Shown here piece after piece: positions 55,549 through 64,000 of a stretch of 64,000 nucleotides of DNA. Under the pieces are notes generated by a model. That model was not told the DNA's origin, made no database searches, and saw only the letters and a list, made by a program, of their open reading frames with translations. A program made the translations under genes and the position numbers. This stretch comes from Fidelibacterota bacterium (GTDB taxonomy: Bacteria; Fidelibacterota; Marinisomatia; SCGC-AAA003-L08; JACNLC01), in assembly GCA_013204025.1 (NCBI GenBank), contig JABMOW010000104.1, positions 1 through 64,000 of the forward strand, written 5' to 3'. The stretch's first letter is position 1. Each line of letters begins with the position of its first letter.

Positions 55549-56910
55549 CTAATCTATTTCAAACGCCACGAATCTTGAACCACCCTCACGTTTGACGAGC
55601 AGTAACATCGAATCACCTGTTTCATATGATTGGAGGGCTTCACGGTAATCTTTTACATTTCCGATTTTATTCTTATCAACTTTTACAATTAAATCCCCTT
55701 CTCGAATACCGGCTGTATATGCATTCGAGGAATTCAGAATATCTTTTACTACGACCCCATCCGTCTCATCGAGATTCCAGAAAGTGTCGGATTCTACATT
55801 CTCAACCTGTAAACCAATTTTATCGTAGCTGTTATCGCTGTACACTCCAGATAATAGTTTATCTTCATCCGGTCGTTTACCAAGTTTGAGCCGGATCTGT
55901 TGTTCTTTTTCATCCCGAAGCAGAATGAGTGTGACGCTTTCATTGGGATGTGCACGGCCAACCAGATTCTTTAAATGACTGGCATCTTTGACTTCAATAT
56001 CATTGACTTTTAGGATAATATCCTGCTCGCTAATTCCATATTTCTCAGCAGGACTGTCTTCCATAACCTGAGAAATGATAGCGCCATTTCGAGTATCCAT
56101 ATTTAATGCACGAGCCATATTTTCATCGATATCCTGGATCGATACCCCCAGCCACCCACGCGAAACGATGCCGTCTTCAAGAAGATCATCAACAACCCGT
56201 TTTACCTGATTGATGGGAATCGCGAACCCAACACCGGCATTCATTTTTGAAAACCCGTCTGTGGCGATGGCAGTGTTTATCCCAACCAGCTCCCCGTCTA
56301 GATTAAATAAGGCACCACCGGAATTCCCGGGATTGATGGCCGCATCGTGCTGGATGAAATCTTCGTAGTTTGTTCTAGAAATTACATCACTTCTTCCGAT
56401 ACCGCTCACAATTCCTGCAGTGACTGTATGGTTTAATTCCAGTCCGAAGGGGCTCCCTATGGCGACGACCCATTCGCCAATACGAAGTTTATCAGAGTCT
56501 CCCAATACAACTTCTGATGCCGGAGTATGATTAATTTTTAGAACTGCAATATCTGACAGAGGGTCTTTTCCGATCACTTCCGCTTGAAACTCTCGTTTAT
56601 CCATCATGATAACTTTGATATCCTCAGCATCTTCCACAACATGGTAATTTGTGACGATAATTCCTTTACCTGCGTTGAAAATAACACCGGATCCCAACCC
56701 TTTGCTCTTTGGCATATCAGGCATTTTATATTTAAAGCCTTGATCGAACAAAAACTTGTGCGGTGACGAAACTTCTTTTTCAGACACAATGGATACGATG
56801 GCGTCGTTGGTTTTGTCCGCCACGTCAATAAATGCTTCGCTGAACTCTTTTCTGGATGGGGCTGCCCAGATGAATCCGATGGAAAGTAAAACGAGTAACT
56901 TTTTGCTCAT
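55549..56910 (-). CDS. degP: Do-type periplasmic serine protease (DegP/HtrA)
   Basis: 453 residues. Signal peptide 1-16. The protease domain carries the triad His90 (VTNYHVVED), Asp120 (DPLSDIAVLKI) and Ser197 (GNSGGAL). Two PDZ domains follow (about 240-335, SRGWLGVSIQDIDENMARAL, and about 350-450). It degrades or refolds damaged envelope proteins. The gene stands alone, with the SLC13 transporter divergent. Confidence 0.95.
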   Translation of the reverse strand: MSKKLLVLLSIGFIWAAPSRKEFSEAFIDVADKTNDAIVSIVSEKEVSSPHKFLFDQGFKYKMPDMPKSKGLGSGVIFNAGKGIIVTNYHVVEDAEDIKVIMMDKREFQAEVIGKDPLSDIAVLKINHTPASEVVLGDSDKLRIGEWVVAIGSPFGLELNHTVTAGIVSGIGRSDVISRTNYEDFIQHDAAINPGNSGGALFNLDGELVGINTAIATDGFSKMNAGVGFAIPINQVKRVVDDLLEDGIVSRGWLGVSIQDIDENMARALNMDTRNGAIISQVMEDSPAEKYGISEQDIILKVNDIEVKDASHLKNLVGRAHPNESVTLILLRDEKEQQIRLKLGKRPDEDKLLSGVYSDNSYDKIGLQVENVESDTFWNLDETDGVVVKDILNSSNAYTAGIREGDLIVKVDKNKIGNVKDYREALQSYETGDSMLLLVKREGGSRFVAFEID

Positions 56911-57112
56911 GTAATTTCTATCCTTAATTTATTTTTAACTGCCTGTTCTATGCAAAAATGATGCACTTGTTCCGGATACAACGAATAATCAGTTATCATT
57001 ATTTTAAACTGCTTTCTTAAAATATTCGAAGGAATATTAATCCCATGTTTGATAAAAACTTATGTGTTAGATTACTTTGGTTGATATTTTATTTATCATT
57101 ATTGGAAAAGCT

Positions 57113-58630
57113 ATGAATCAGAATACAATTCAGAAATGGATGCTCATTTTCGGGCCAGTGATCAGTATCATGATGATATTGTTTATGGATTTGGAACCGG
57201 GGCGTCCTGAGGTTACTCGAATGGCTGCCGTGGCCTTGTTAATGGCTATGTGGTGGGTCACCGAAGCTCTCCCATTGGCAGCAACAGCGTTACTCCCGGT
57301 GGCATTATTTCCACTATTGGGAATTATGAATGGCAAAACTGTAGCGCCTATTTATTTTAATCACATCATTTTTCTTTTTATCGGTGGGTTCATCATGGCT
57401 CTTGCCATGGAAAAATGGGACCTGCACAAACGAATCGCTTTGTTTATTCTATTGCGTTTTAAGCTGAAACCCGCAAACATTTTACTGGGATTCATGATCA
57501 CCACAGCCTTTCTTTCAATGTGGATTTCCAACACTGCCACAACGATGATGATGGTACCCATTGCGTTAGCAATTATCCTTCAATTAGAAGGTCTTTTAGG
57601 AAAAGCTTCCGTAAAAAAATACTCGATCGGTATTTTTCTGGGATTGGCGTACAGTGCATCCATTGGTGGAATTGCTACCATTGTGGGTACTCCACCCAAT
57701 CTGTCATTTGTTCGGATATTTAACATTCTCTTCCCTGGCAGTCCGGAGATCACATTTGCGAACTGGTTTTTCTTTGCTTTCCCCCTGTCAGTATGTTTTT
57801 TAATTATAGTGTGGTTTATTCTTTCACAAATATTTATTTCTAAAAAAATCGTATTCAAAATAGATCCCAAAATTTTTAAAAATCAATACCGTGAATTGGG
57901 TCCCATGTCTTCTGAAGAGAAAATCGTGTTAACCGGATTTCTTTGCTTAATTTTTCTATGGCTATTTAGGAGCGACATCCCTTTAGGAGATTTTGTCATC
58001 CCCGGATGGTCAAGAATGTTTCCCTATGCATCTTATTTAAATGATGGCACCGTGGCGATCACAATAGCATTGATTCTATTCATTCTTCCCAGCCGAAGTC
58101 AAAAAGGTAACAGAATCATGGATTGGGATACGGCATCAAAATTACCGTGGAATATCGTATTGTTATTTGGAGGTGGATTTGCTCTCGCCAGTGGCTTCAA
58201 AGAAACCGGATTATCGAATTTACTTGGTAGTCAGCTAGGTGGGGTCGGCAACCTGCACCCGGTACTTATCGTGGCGGTGATCTGTATATTTGTAACGTTC
58301 CTAACGGAACTCACATCGAATACCGCCACTGCAGAAATGCTGTTACCCATATTGGGTGGATTGGCAATAGCCATTAAAGTGAATCCTCTGTTTCTCATGA
58401 TTCCAGCAACGCTTTCCTGCTCATTCGCCTTTATGTTACCGGTGGCAACCCCACCGAATGCTATTATTTTTGGTACGAATCGTGTGACTATTATGGACAT
58501 GGCAAAGACAGGGATCTGGATCAATCTAATTGGTGTGGTATTAATCACATTACTAATATTTTCATTCGGGAATTGGGTATTTGGAATAGATGTGGCCCAC
58601 ATTCCTGATTGGATGATGAAAGGAAAATAA
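57113..58630 (+). CDS. SLC13/DASS-family sodium-coupled anion symporter
   Basis: About 505 residues. The ATG at 57113 has GGAAAAG upstream; a TTG at 57077 is in frame but less likely. Two SNT motifs, SNTATTMMMVPIAL and SNTATAEMLLPI, in two inverted repeat halves bind Na+ and substrate, as in VcINDY and the dicarboxylate/citrate transporters. About 11-12 hydrophobic segments. Likely substrates are succinate, fumarate, malate or citrate, or sulfate. The following SDR gene begins 2 bases after the stop. Confidence 0.93.
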   Translation: MNQNTIQKWMLIFGPVISIMMILFMDLEPGRPEVTRMAAVALLMAMWWVTEALPLAATALLPVALFPLLGIMNGKTVAPIYFNHIIFLFIGGFIMALAMEKWDLHKRIALFILLRFKLKPANILLGFMITTAFLSMWISNTATTMMMVPIALAIILQLEGLLGKASVKKYSIGIFLGLAYSASIGGIATIVGTPPNLSFVRIFNILFPGSPEITFANWFFFAFPLSVCFLIIVWFILSQIFISKKIVFKIDPKIFKNQYRELGPMSSEEKIVLTGFLCLIFLWLFRSDIPLGDFVIPGWSRMFPYASYLNDGTVAITIALILFILPSRSQKGNRIMDWDTASKLPWNIVLLFGGGFALASGFKETGLSNLLGSQLGGVGNLHPVLIVAVICIFVTFLTELTSNTATAEMLLPILGGLAIAIKVNPLFLMIPATLSCSFAFMLPVATPPNAIIFGTNRVTIMDMAKTGIWINLIGVVLITLLIFSFGNWVFGIDVAHIPDWMMKGK

Positions 58631-58632
58631 AT

Positions 58633-59505
58633 TTGAAATCATTACAACAATCCGTGTTGATCACCGGCGTATCTACAGGGATTGGCAGGAGTACCGCCGA
58701 GTTACTTTGCCAGAAGGGATATCATGTTATCGGAAGTGTTCGGAAAATTGAAGATGCATCCGCACTTCAGGCTCAATTTGCTGACTCATTTACACCTGTC
58801 GTATTTGATGTGGCAAACGAAAAGGATGTTTTCTCATGTGCCGACGAACTGATGAATCGTATTTCTACACCATTGGTTGGCGTCGTGAACAATGCAGGAA
58901 TAGCGTTGGGTGGTCCCATCCTTCATTTGGATGTTTCCACTTTTAGAAAACAGTTTGAAATAAATGTAATGGGAGTACTATCGGTGACCAAAGCATTTAT
59001 GCCATGGTTGCAGCGAAGCAGGAAAGCCGGACACCGGACACGCATCATCAATATCAGCTCTGTCAGTGGCAAACGAACGTATCCGTTCATGGGGCCCTAC
59101 AGCGCATCCAAACATGCCCTTGAAGCCATCTCAGACGCTCTCCGTAAAGAACTAATGCTGTATGATATCGGCGTCGTCATTATTGAGCCCGGTCCCATTA
59201 ACACACCGATTTGGGATAAAGCGCCCGATCCGCAGAAGAACATTTTCATCGGATCGGATTATGAGCATTCGCTAAGACGATTCAATAAACTGATCATTCA
59301 GAAAGGGAAAGCCGGTTTTCCACCAATTGATGTGGCCAAGTTAATACTGAAAGCTCTGGAAGCAAAACGCCCGAAAACAAGATATGTGATCACCCCTAAC
59401 CGTCTGATTCATTTTACGCTCCCGGGACTTCTGCCTGAAAAATGGGTAGACCGTCTCACTGCGAAAGCGCTACACTTGTTTCCAGCCATAAAAAACAAGA
59501 TATGA
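58633..59505 (+). CDS. Short-chain dehydrogenase/reductase
   Basis: About 290 residues. Rossmann glycine motif ITGVSTGIG, NNAG (VVNNAGIAL) and the catalytic YSASK plus Ser in ISSVSGKRTYPF are all present. The TTG at 58633 with AAAGGA upstream is preferred to the TTG at 58609 that overlaps the symporter. The C-terminus (PNRLIHFTLPGLLPEKWVDRL) is like the retinol/sphinganine-type SDRs. Substrate unknown. The stop overlaps the DUF2231 start (ATGA). Confidence 0.92.
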   Translation: MKSLQQSVLITGVSTGIGRSTAELLCQKGYHVIGSVRKIEDASALQAQFADSFTPVVFDVANEKDVFSCADELMNRISTPLVGVVNNAGIALGGPILHLDVSTFRKQFEINVMGVLSVTKAFMPWLQRSRKAGHRTRIINISSVSGKRTYPFMGPYSASKHALEAISDALRKELMLYDIGVVIIEPGPINTPIWDKAPDPQKNIFIGSDYEHSLRRFNKLIIQKGKAGFPPIDVAKLILKALEAKRPKTRYVITPNRLIHFTLPGLLPEKWVDRLTAKALHLFPAIKNKI

Positions 59506-59936
59506 TCGCCGATCTTCATCCGTTTTTTGTCCACTTTCCAGTGGCGCTGTATTCAGCCGCACTGGTTATTGAGATCACCAGGTTGTTTAAAAAGGATATC
59601 CCCAATTATTTTTCAGTCGCGCTGATTTGTGGTGGTGCTGTGATGGGGTTGATATCCGGTTTATCTGGAGACCTGGCTTCTCGTGAAGCAGAACGCATTG
59701 CTGGTATAACCTCAACTCTCAATAACCATGAGTTTGCTGGGAATTTGATGGTCTGGATCGGTCTGATATCCGGTTTTATTCTGCTATTGGTGCAGCTGAA
59801 AAACAAAACGATGCCCACTTTACGCTGGATAATTATCTTGGCACTTTTTGCCGGGGTGATTATCACTGCTTTTTGGGGAAGTCAGTTGGTTCAAGAATTC
59901 GGTGCGGGAACTGCCATCATTTCAACAGTTCAATGA
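59502..59936 (+). CDS. DUF2231 four-helix membrane protein
   Basis: 144 residues from the ATG at 59502, which overlaps the SDR stop (ATGA). Four hydrophobic helices. The start MIADLHPFFVHFPVAL and the glycine-rich GLISGLSGDLASREAERI are typical of DUF2231 (predicted haem-binding membrane proteins; HPFFVHFP carries the conserved His). Function not established. Confidence 0.85.
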   Translation: MIADLHPFFVHFPVALYSAALVIEITRLFKKDIPNYFSVALICGGAVMGLISGLSGDLASREAERIAGITSTLNNHEFAGNLMVWIGLISGFILLLVQLKNKTMPTLRWIIILALFAGVIITAFWGSQLVQEFGAGTAIISTVQ

Positions 59937-61003
59937 TTTTCCCTATTTCAATCGACGCCATTCGGTTTGTTCGGAATGCCTTTTCGCTATCGAAGGTGGA
60001 TACTCAACCCAATCATGTAGTTCGAGCTGAATATCCCGGGTTGAATGGAGAATATGTTCCTTTAAAGATCATCTATCCAAAAGGAAAGATCCGAAAGATA
60101 GTCATTCTCTATCCCGGAGCAACGCCATTTGGCGAAGATCACGAAGAAGCCACCAGTCTGGCACACGTCATGTCCGGTCTGGGATTCAAAGTGTACATGC
60201 CCCGCATTCCACTGCTGATGCAATTAATCATCTCACCGGAAAATGTAGAATGGATGGCTCATTTCTATCAGTGGGTGTTGACACAGGAGCCAACGCTCAA
60301 GACCCAGATCACTGTTGTTGGGATGAGTTTTGGCGGTGCATTGCTTCTCAAAGCCTGTATGGATTCACGAATGCAATCACCTCGCCCTGCCAGTATAATG
60401 ATTTACAGTACTTTTTTTGATTTCGATTCCTCGATGAATTTTCTGATCACGGGAAAATTCCGATATAACAATAACGAAGTCCTTATCAAACCCAATGACT
60501 GGGGCGGGATTGTCATCATGCATAATTATCTCCGCCATGTGAACCCAGGATTTGATACAGAAAAAATCAGAGAAAATTTATCTTTCCGAGTAGCCGATGA
60601 AATGGATAAAGTTGACGAACATTTCAAAACGTTATCCACATTCGACCAATCATTCGTGGAAAGTTTGATGACAGCGAACTATAATTCGGATGTACTCAAA
60701 ACGATTCAACTGATCCGCGAGACCTGCCGAAAGGAATTAGAGGATCTTTCGCCACGGTTGTGGTGCAATCAATTGCAGCAGAAAGTATTTATCCTTCATG
60801 GCGCCAATGACTCTATGGTACCTTTCACGGAATCGGTTCGACTATCGGAAACCCTTCCCCGAAATATGCTGCACATATCCCACTTGTACGGCCATAAAAC
60901 AATTGAACGGATGGGCAATATTTGGTTTCTCCTAAAAGAGGCATACGGGCTGGTCCGATTTTTTTCTCACTTTTTAAATCACAATGAACATTCTAACATT
61001 TGA
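59933..61003 (+). CDS. Alpha/beta-hydrolase family protein
   Basis: About 356 residues from the ATG at 59933, overlapping the DUF2231 stop (ATGA); 20 extra residues would be in frame upstream but lie inside that gene. Core signatures: IVILYPGATPFGEDHEEATSLAHVMSGLGF, nucleophile elbow GMSFGG, and a late Asp-containing strand KVFILHGANDSMVPF with His near GHKTIER. No signal peptide. Substrate unknown. Confidence 0.8.
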   Translation: MIFPISIDAIRFVRNAFSLSKVDTQPNHVVRAEYPGLNGEYVPLKIIYPKGKIRKIVILYPGATPFGEDHEEATSLAHVMSGLGFKVYMPRIPLLMQLIISPENVEWMAHFYQWVLTQEPTLKTQITVVGMSFGGALLLKACMDSRMQSPRPASIMIYSTFFDFDSSMNFLITGKFRYNNNEVLIKPNDWGGIVIMHNYLRHVNPGFDTEKIRENLSFRVADEMDKVDEHFKTLSTFDQSFVESLMTANYNSDVLKTIQLIRETCRKELEDLSPRLWCNQLQQKVFILHGANDSMVPFTESVRLSETLPRNMLHISHLYGHKTIERMGNIWFLLKEAYGLVRFFSHFLNHNEHSNI

Positions 61004-61637
61004 AGGTGGGTTTGATAAAAACCTATGCTATCTGGTTTGGTGTCAATCCACGAAAGTTGCCGGTATCATCGATCCATCTGTTGAGCCCGATCCGATTTAT
61101 CATATTATCAATAATGAAGGATTATCGCTTCAAAAAATCATTCTGACTCATTCCCACGGAGATCATACAGTTTACTGTGATCGGATCATTCACCGGTTCC
61201 CATCAGCAATCATCTATGGGTTTGAACATCTTGAAAGTCCCGTGCACGATGGAACGTTTTCGGGTGTTCGCCATAAATCTATCATTGAGTTAGGAAAAAT
61301 AAAACTCACGGTTTTACATACACCCGGACACTATCCAGATAGTATTTGCTTATGGAATGAACAGGAAAAACATTTGTTCACCGGAGACACCGTTTTTGTT
61401 GGAAGAACCGGAAGGGTGATTGGTGAAAAGAGCGATCTAACACAACTTTATCACAGTGTGTATAACATCATAAATCGCCTACCCGAAGATACAATAATTC
61501 ATCCTGGACACCACTACGGGATTAAAAAAACGATGACAATTGGGGAAAATATCCAGACGTCAACCTTCTTTAATTGCCCAAATTTGAGGGAATTTTCCTC
61601 TGTAATGGACAATTTCGAGAAAAACAGGAGGGAATAG
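60984..61637 (+). CDS. MBL-fold hydrolase (glyoxalase II-like)
   Basis: 217 residues. Metallo-beta-lactamase motif THSHGDHTVYCD (HxHxDH), VLHTPGHYPDSICLW, and FTGDTVFVGRTGR with the metal Asp. This subgroup includes glyoxalase II and persulfide dioxygenases. The start overlaps the hydrolase gene by 20 bases, so it is the fourth gene of a coupled run. Confidence 0.93.
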   Translation: MNILTFEGGFDKNLCYLVWCQSTKVAGIIDPSVEPDPIYHIINNEGLSLQKIILTHSHGDHTVYCDRIIHRFPSAIIYGFEHLESPVHDGTFSGVRHKSIIELGKIKLTVLHTPGHYPDSICLWNEQEKHLFTGDTVFVGRTGRVIGEKSDLTQLYHSVYNIINRLPEDTIIHPGHHYGIKKTMTIGENIQTSTFFNCPNLREFSSVMDNFEKNRRE

Positions 61638-61787
61638 CGTGTGGTATTTTGGTGACCAAACAAAATATTTATACATGTATTGAAGATTTCTCTGATAAAA
61701 TCCTTGACTTTATCGGGGGTAAAGAAATAGAATTAGGCACACAGTATTAACAGAACTTTCAATATTTAACTACAAGGAGAAAAAACT

Positions 61788-62018
61788 ATGGCTGAAAAAG
61801 TTGCTCGCGTCGGCGTCAGCAAGGAGAAAGGTTACCTATACTATCTTGGTAAAGATGGTAATGTATGGCGATCTCAAATGGCAACCGGAAAACAAGCCGG
61901 TGGTAATGCTTCAAAAGTGGCAGATGCCAATGTGACTCGCGAATCTGGCTTCCTTTATTTTGTTGATAAAGATGGCGATGTTGCACGATCTCAAATGGCC
62001 AGAGGACGAAAAAAGTAA
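61788..62018 (+). CDS. Small two-repeat protein of unknown function
   Basis: 76 residues with a clear internal duplication: V(G/N)-V-S-K-EKGYLYYLGKDGNVWRSQMA and ANVTRESGFLYFVDKDGDVARSQMARG. Each half would make a beta-hairpin with an acidic KDG(N/D)V turn. Basic and probably cytoplasmic, as no signal sequence is seen. AAGGAG precedes the ATG at 8 bases and a strong terminator follows the stop, so it is a monocistronic, perhaps abundant protein. I do not know a function. Confidence 0.85.
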   Translation: MAEKVARVGVSKEKGYLYYLGKDGNVWRSQMATGKQAGGNASKVADANVTRESGFLYFVDKDGDVARSQMARGRKK

Positions 62019-62040
62019 GCTGGTATTTGAAATTTGATTG

Positions 62041-62071
62041 AATGCCCCCATCTTTTGGGGGCATTTTTTTT
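62041..62071 (+). terminator. Rho-independent terminator after the small repeat protein
   Basis: AATGCCCCC (62041-62049) pairs perfectly with GGGGGCATT (62057-62065) around a 7-base loop and leads into a run of T (62064-62071). Confidence 0.93.
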
Positions 62072-62102
62072 AAACACCAAAATAGTAAAAAAATTTAGTA
62101 AT

Positions 62103-63365
62103 ATGCATCGAAGTACTCTATTTTTTATTTACATGACCTGTTTCGCTATGGCACAGGCTGCCACGGTGAATCAAATCAGCATCCATGGAAACGACAAGAC
62201 TCAAGATTCTATCATTTTACGAGAAATTCATCATCCCATCCCCAGTCAATATAATCCATCACTCGCCGAAGAAGACCGAAACCGAATCTACAACCTAGGG
62301 ATTTTCTCTTCCGTTGATATCTCGCAGAAAGACTCCAGCTATGTGATTTATGTAATTGAGGGACTACGGTGGATTCCTTTCCCCATTATCGATTATGATG
62401 AGGCCAAAGGGAAAGATGGATGGTCGTACGGCTTGGGAATGAGGTTGCTTAATTTCCGTGGAATCAATGAAACCATCAATTTGGGATTCTCTTTCGGCGA
62501 TGTAAATAATTATTTTCTAAATCTACACGATCCATGGATTGCCGGTAACCACATTTCATTTGGGTTCACCACATTTGATCAAACGAATGCCCACGCGGTA
62601 CGACCCTTTAGATTAACGCAGCAGGATGTATCCGTGAATACCGGCTTTTATATCCGAGAGGTACATAAGTTTGTCGCATACACAGGATATGATCACAGAA
62701 CCGTCAAATGGGAATCGAACCTAGATAAATTGGAAACCCTCCAATCTGATAAAAGTTTTGATCATCTGTTTTTTGGTTTTATGTACGATTTTGACACTCG
62801 GGATATTTATATTGATCCTCGAAAGGGTAACAGGATTGGTTTTGAGGTCAGCCAGAATGTGGGAATTAGTAAGTCAATCGATTTTAACAGTGTCGCAATC
62901 TGGATAAACAAATGGATATTGCTCAATAACCGCTCGGCGGAACCCGTTCTGTCTTTTAAAACAAAAGCATTCTTTCAATTTTCCGATCAACTCCCTATTT
63001 TCAGGCGAATGTATTTAGGAGGAGAGGATTTCGTTCGAGGATACTCCCCGGTCCCCAAGGATAATCCCACAGACGTAGAATATTGGATGGAAAGCCAGAA
63101 TATTATTTATCAAAACCTCTCGTACCAACAGACACTCTTCCCCCGAAATGATTTTAATGGCATGGAGCTGGGTATAGATTGGCATGTTTTTCTGGATTGG
63201 GGGGCAGGTTCCGAGTCACTGGCGGATTTTCGACTCGACCATTGCATTTACGGATATGGCGCTGGATTGATATTTTACGCTTCGGGGCTTGGATCAATTA
63301 CGGTTGATTTTGGATACAATCCGTTTGAATCAGATACCCATATGCATTTATCAGATTCTAATTAA
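62103..63365 (+). CDS. BamA/TamA-like outer-membrane protein with POTRA domain
   Basis: 420 residues from the ATG at 62103; a frame starting at 62034 would begin inside the terminator stem. Signal peptide ends MAQA. One POTRA-like domain (about 22-95; VNQISIHGNDKTQDSIILREI and NRIYNLGIFSSVDISQ) is followed by a surface-antigen barrel (about 110-420) with the late motif YLGGEDFVRGYSP, the conserved (V/I)RG(Y/F) lock. A single POTRA makes it shorter than BamA, closer to TamA-like assembly proteins. Overlaps the stop of the convergent plsY gene. Confidence 0.88.
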   Translation: MHRSTLFFIYMTCFAMAQAATVNQISIHGNDKTQDSIILREIHHPIPSQYNPSLAEEDRNRIYNLGIFSSVDISQKDSSYVIYVIEGLRWIPFPIIDYDEAKGKDGWSYGLGMRLLNFRGINETINLGFSFGDVNNYFLNLHDPWIAGNHISFGFTTFDQTNAHAVRPFRLTQQDVSVNTGFYIREVHKFVAYTGYDHRTVKWESNLDKLETLQSDKSFDHLFFGFMYDFDTRDIYIDPRKGNRIGFEVSQNVGISKSIDFNSVAIWINKWILLNNRSAEPVLSFKTKAFFQFSDQLPIFRRMYLGGEDFVRGYSPVPKDNPTDVEYWMESQNIIYQNLSYQQTLFPRNDFNGMELGIDWHVFLDWGAGSESLADFRLDHCIYGYGAGLIFYASGLGSITVDFGYNPFESDTHMHLSDSN

Positions 63366-64000
63366 GTTTTTTTGATCCTTTTCAAGATCATTGCTTTCTC
63401 AAACCGATTTTCGCTCCCGTCGAGCATTCGTTTAATATTACTCCGATGTGTGTAGATAATAAAGGCAGCCAGGGGAAATGCGAAGTACGCAAAGTACGAA
63501 TTACTCACAGGTAAAAACAAATTCATTGCGGGGATAGAAACCGCAGCGATCATAGTCCCCAACCCCACATATCCCGTGAGAATCAGATTAATGATCCAAA
63601 TGATTATGGCGATAAGTAGAATTTTTGGAGCAATCGCCAACAGAACACCAATTGCTGCGCCCCCACCTTTCCCGCCCTTAAATCCAAAATAGATAGGATA
63701 CACATGGCCAACGACAGCGGCAATCCCGCAGAGGATCATCAGGATATCCGTATTCGCAGTACCCGAATCGGAAATAAACGGGATGGTTATCAGAGCCACA
63801 TACACCGTCGCGATGAGTCCTTTTGCAATATCGATGAGAATAACACCAAGTGCAAAACCGGCACCTTGTGTTCGAAATGCATTGGTGCCCCCTGCATTGC
63901 CACTCCCCATTTTTCGGATATCCACGCCTTTGATCTTACCGGCAATGAGACTACCACTGATCGAACCAAGCAGATAACTCAAGATAATTTTTATGATATA
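63362..64000 (-). CDS. plsY: Acyl-phosphate:glycerol-3-phosphate acyltransferase (partial)
   Basis: First acylation step of phospholipid synthesis. Four or five membrane helices. LSYLLGSISGSLIAGK, GVDIRKMGSGNAGGTNAFR and FGFKGGKGGGAAIGVLLA are the PlsY motifs 1-3. The - strand frame continues open to the window edge (codons Y-I-I-K-I-I before L-S-Y-L), so the true start lies beyond 64000. The stop shares bases TTAA with the stop of the convergent barrel gene. Confidence 0.9.
   Translation of the reverse strand, partial: YIIKIILSYLLGSISGSLIAGKIKGVDIRKMGSGNAGGTNAFRTQGAGFALGVILIDIAKGLIATVYVALITIPFISDSGTANTDILMILCGIAAVVGHVYPIYFGFKGGKGGGAAIGVLLAIAPKILLIAIIIWIINLILTGYVGLGTMIAAVSIPAMNLFLPVSNSYFAYFAFPLAAFIIYTHRSNIKRMLDGSENRFEKAMILKRIKKT

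Noticed and set aside
1..64000. CRISPR array, phage or insertion sequence
   Set aside because: No regularly spaced repeats, transposase, integrase or phage structural gene was seen on either strand.

Overview
The window looks like chromosome from a free-living, probably marine, bacterium of the Fibrobacterota-Chlorobiota-Bacteroidota (FCB) side of the tree. The best fit is Candidatus Neomarinimicrobiota (Marinimicrobia/SAR406). This placement is inference. It rests on secreted proteins carrying short dockerin-like modules (GDVN...NVLDIV...I), a PorV/PorQ-type barrel, a DUF2723 membrane protein, DUF3667, a VTC/DUF4956 pair, both gltX and glnS, and a K+-dependent membrane pyrophosphatase. Base composition is moderate and even. 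I see no phage, insertion sequence, CRISPR array or rRNA.

Layout. 1-1.9 kb: the end of one dockerin-tailed gene, then a complete FG-GAP/PKD/dockerin protein. 2.2-13.6 kb: a mostly housekeeping + strand block: MFS transporter, gltX, glnS, ispE, tRNA-Gln, prs, rplY, pth, hppA, rpsF, rpsR and rplI, closed by a clear terminator. 13.8-19.3 kb, - strand: VKOR-like protein, iodotyrosine-deiodinase-like nitroreductase, tRNA-Glu, PorQ-like barrel, peptidase MA-like protease, priA. 19.5-27.2 kb: two dockerin proteins flanking DUF2723, a GT2 glycosyltransferase and a glyoxalase-like gene. 27.5-33.9 kb: a propionyl-CoA/biotin block (biotin carboxylase, biotin carrier, DjlA-like co-chaperone, methylmalonyl-CoA mutase large subunit, birA, coaX, trxA). 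34-35.2 kb: ECF sigma factor, zinc-finger anti-sigma-like protein and NifX-like protein.

35.4-38.1 kb, - strand, holds the most notable locus: an M3 oligopeptidase preceded by a thioredoxin-like lipoprotein gene. That gene is interrupted by one in-frame TGA exactly where the first cysteine of the CxxC motif should be, and a stem-loop follows the TGA at the spacing expected of a bacterial SECIS element. I read it as a selenoprotein with a UxxC active site, not as two ORFs or a pseudogene.

38.3-46.3 kb: glpK, a Cys-rich small protein, a three-gene ABC exporter, a VTC/DUF4956/DUF2490 cluster behind a structured leader, and a vapBC toxin-antitoxin pair lying between the DUF2490 gene and a duplicated remnant of its 3' end. 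46.4-54.8 kb: DUF3667, a short orphan secretin, a class V aminotransferase, a secreted intradiol dioxygenase with a dockerin tail, a GT-C membrane protein and a PNGase F-like secreted protein. 54.8-64 kb: Rrf2 regulator, DegP/HtrA, SLC13 symporter, a coupled SDR/DUF2231/hydrolase/MBL cluster, a 76-residue repeat protein, a BamA-like barrel and plsY, which runs off the window.
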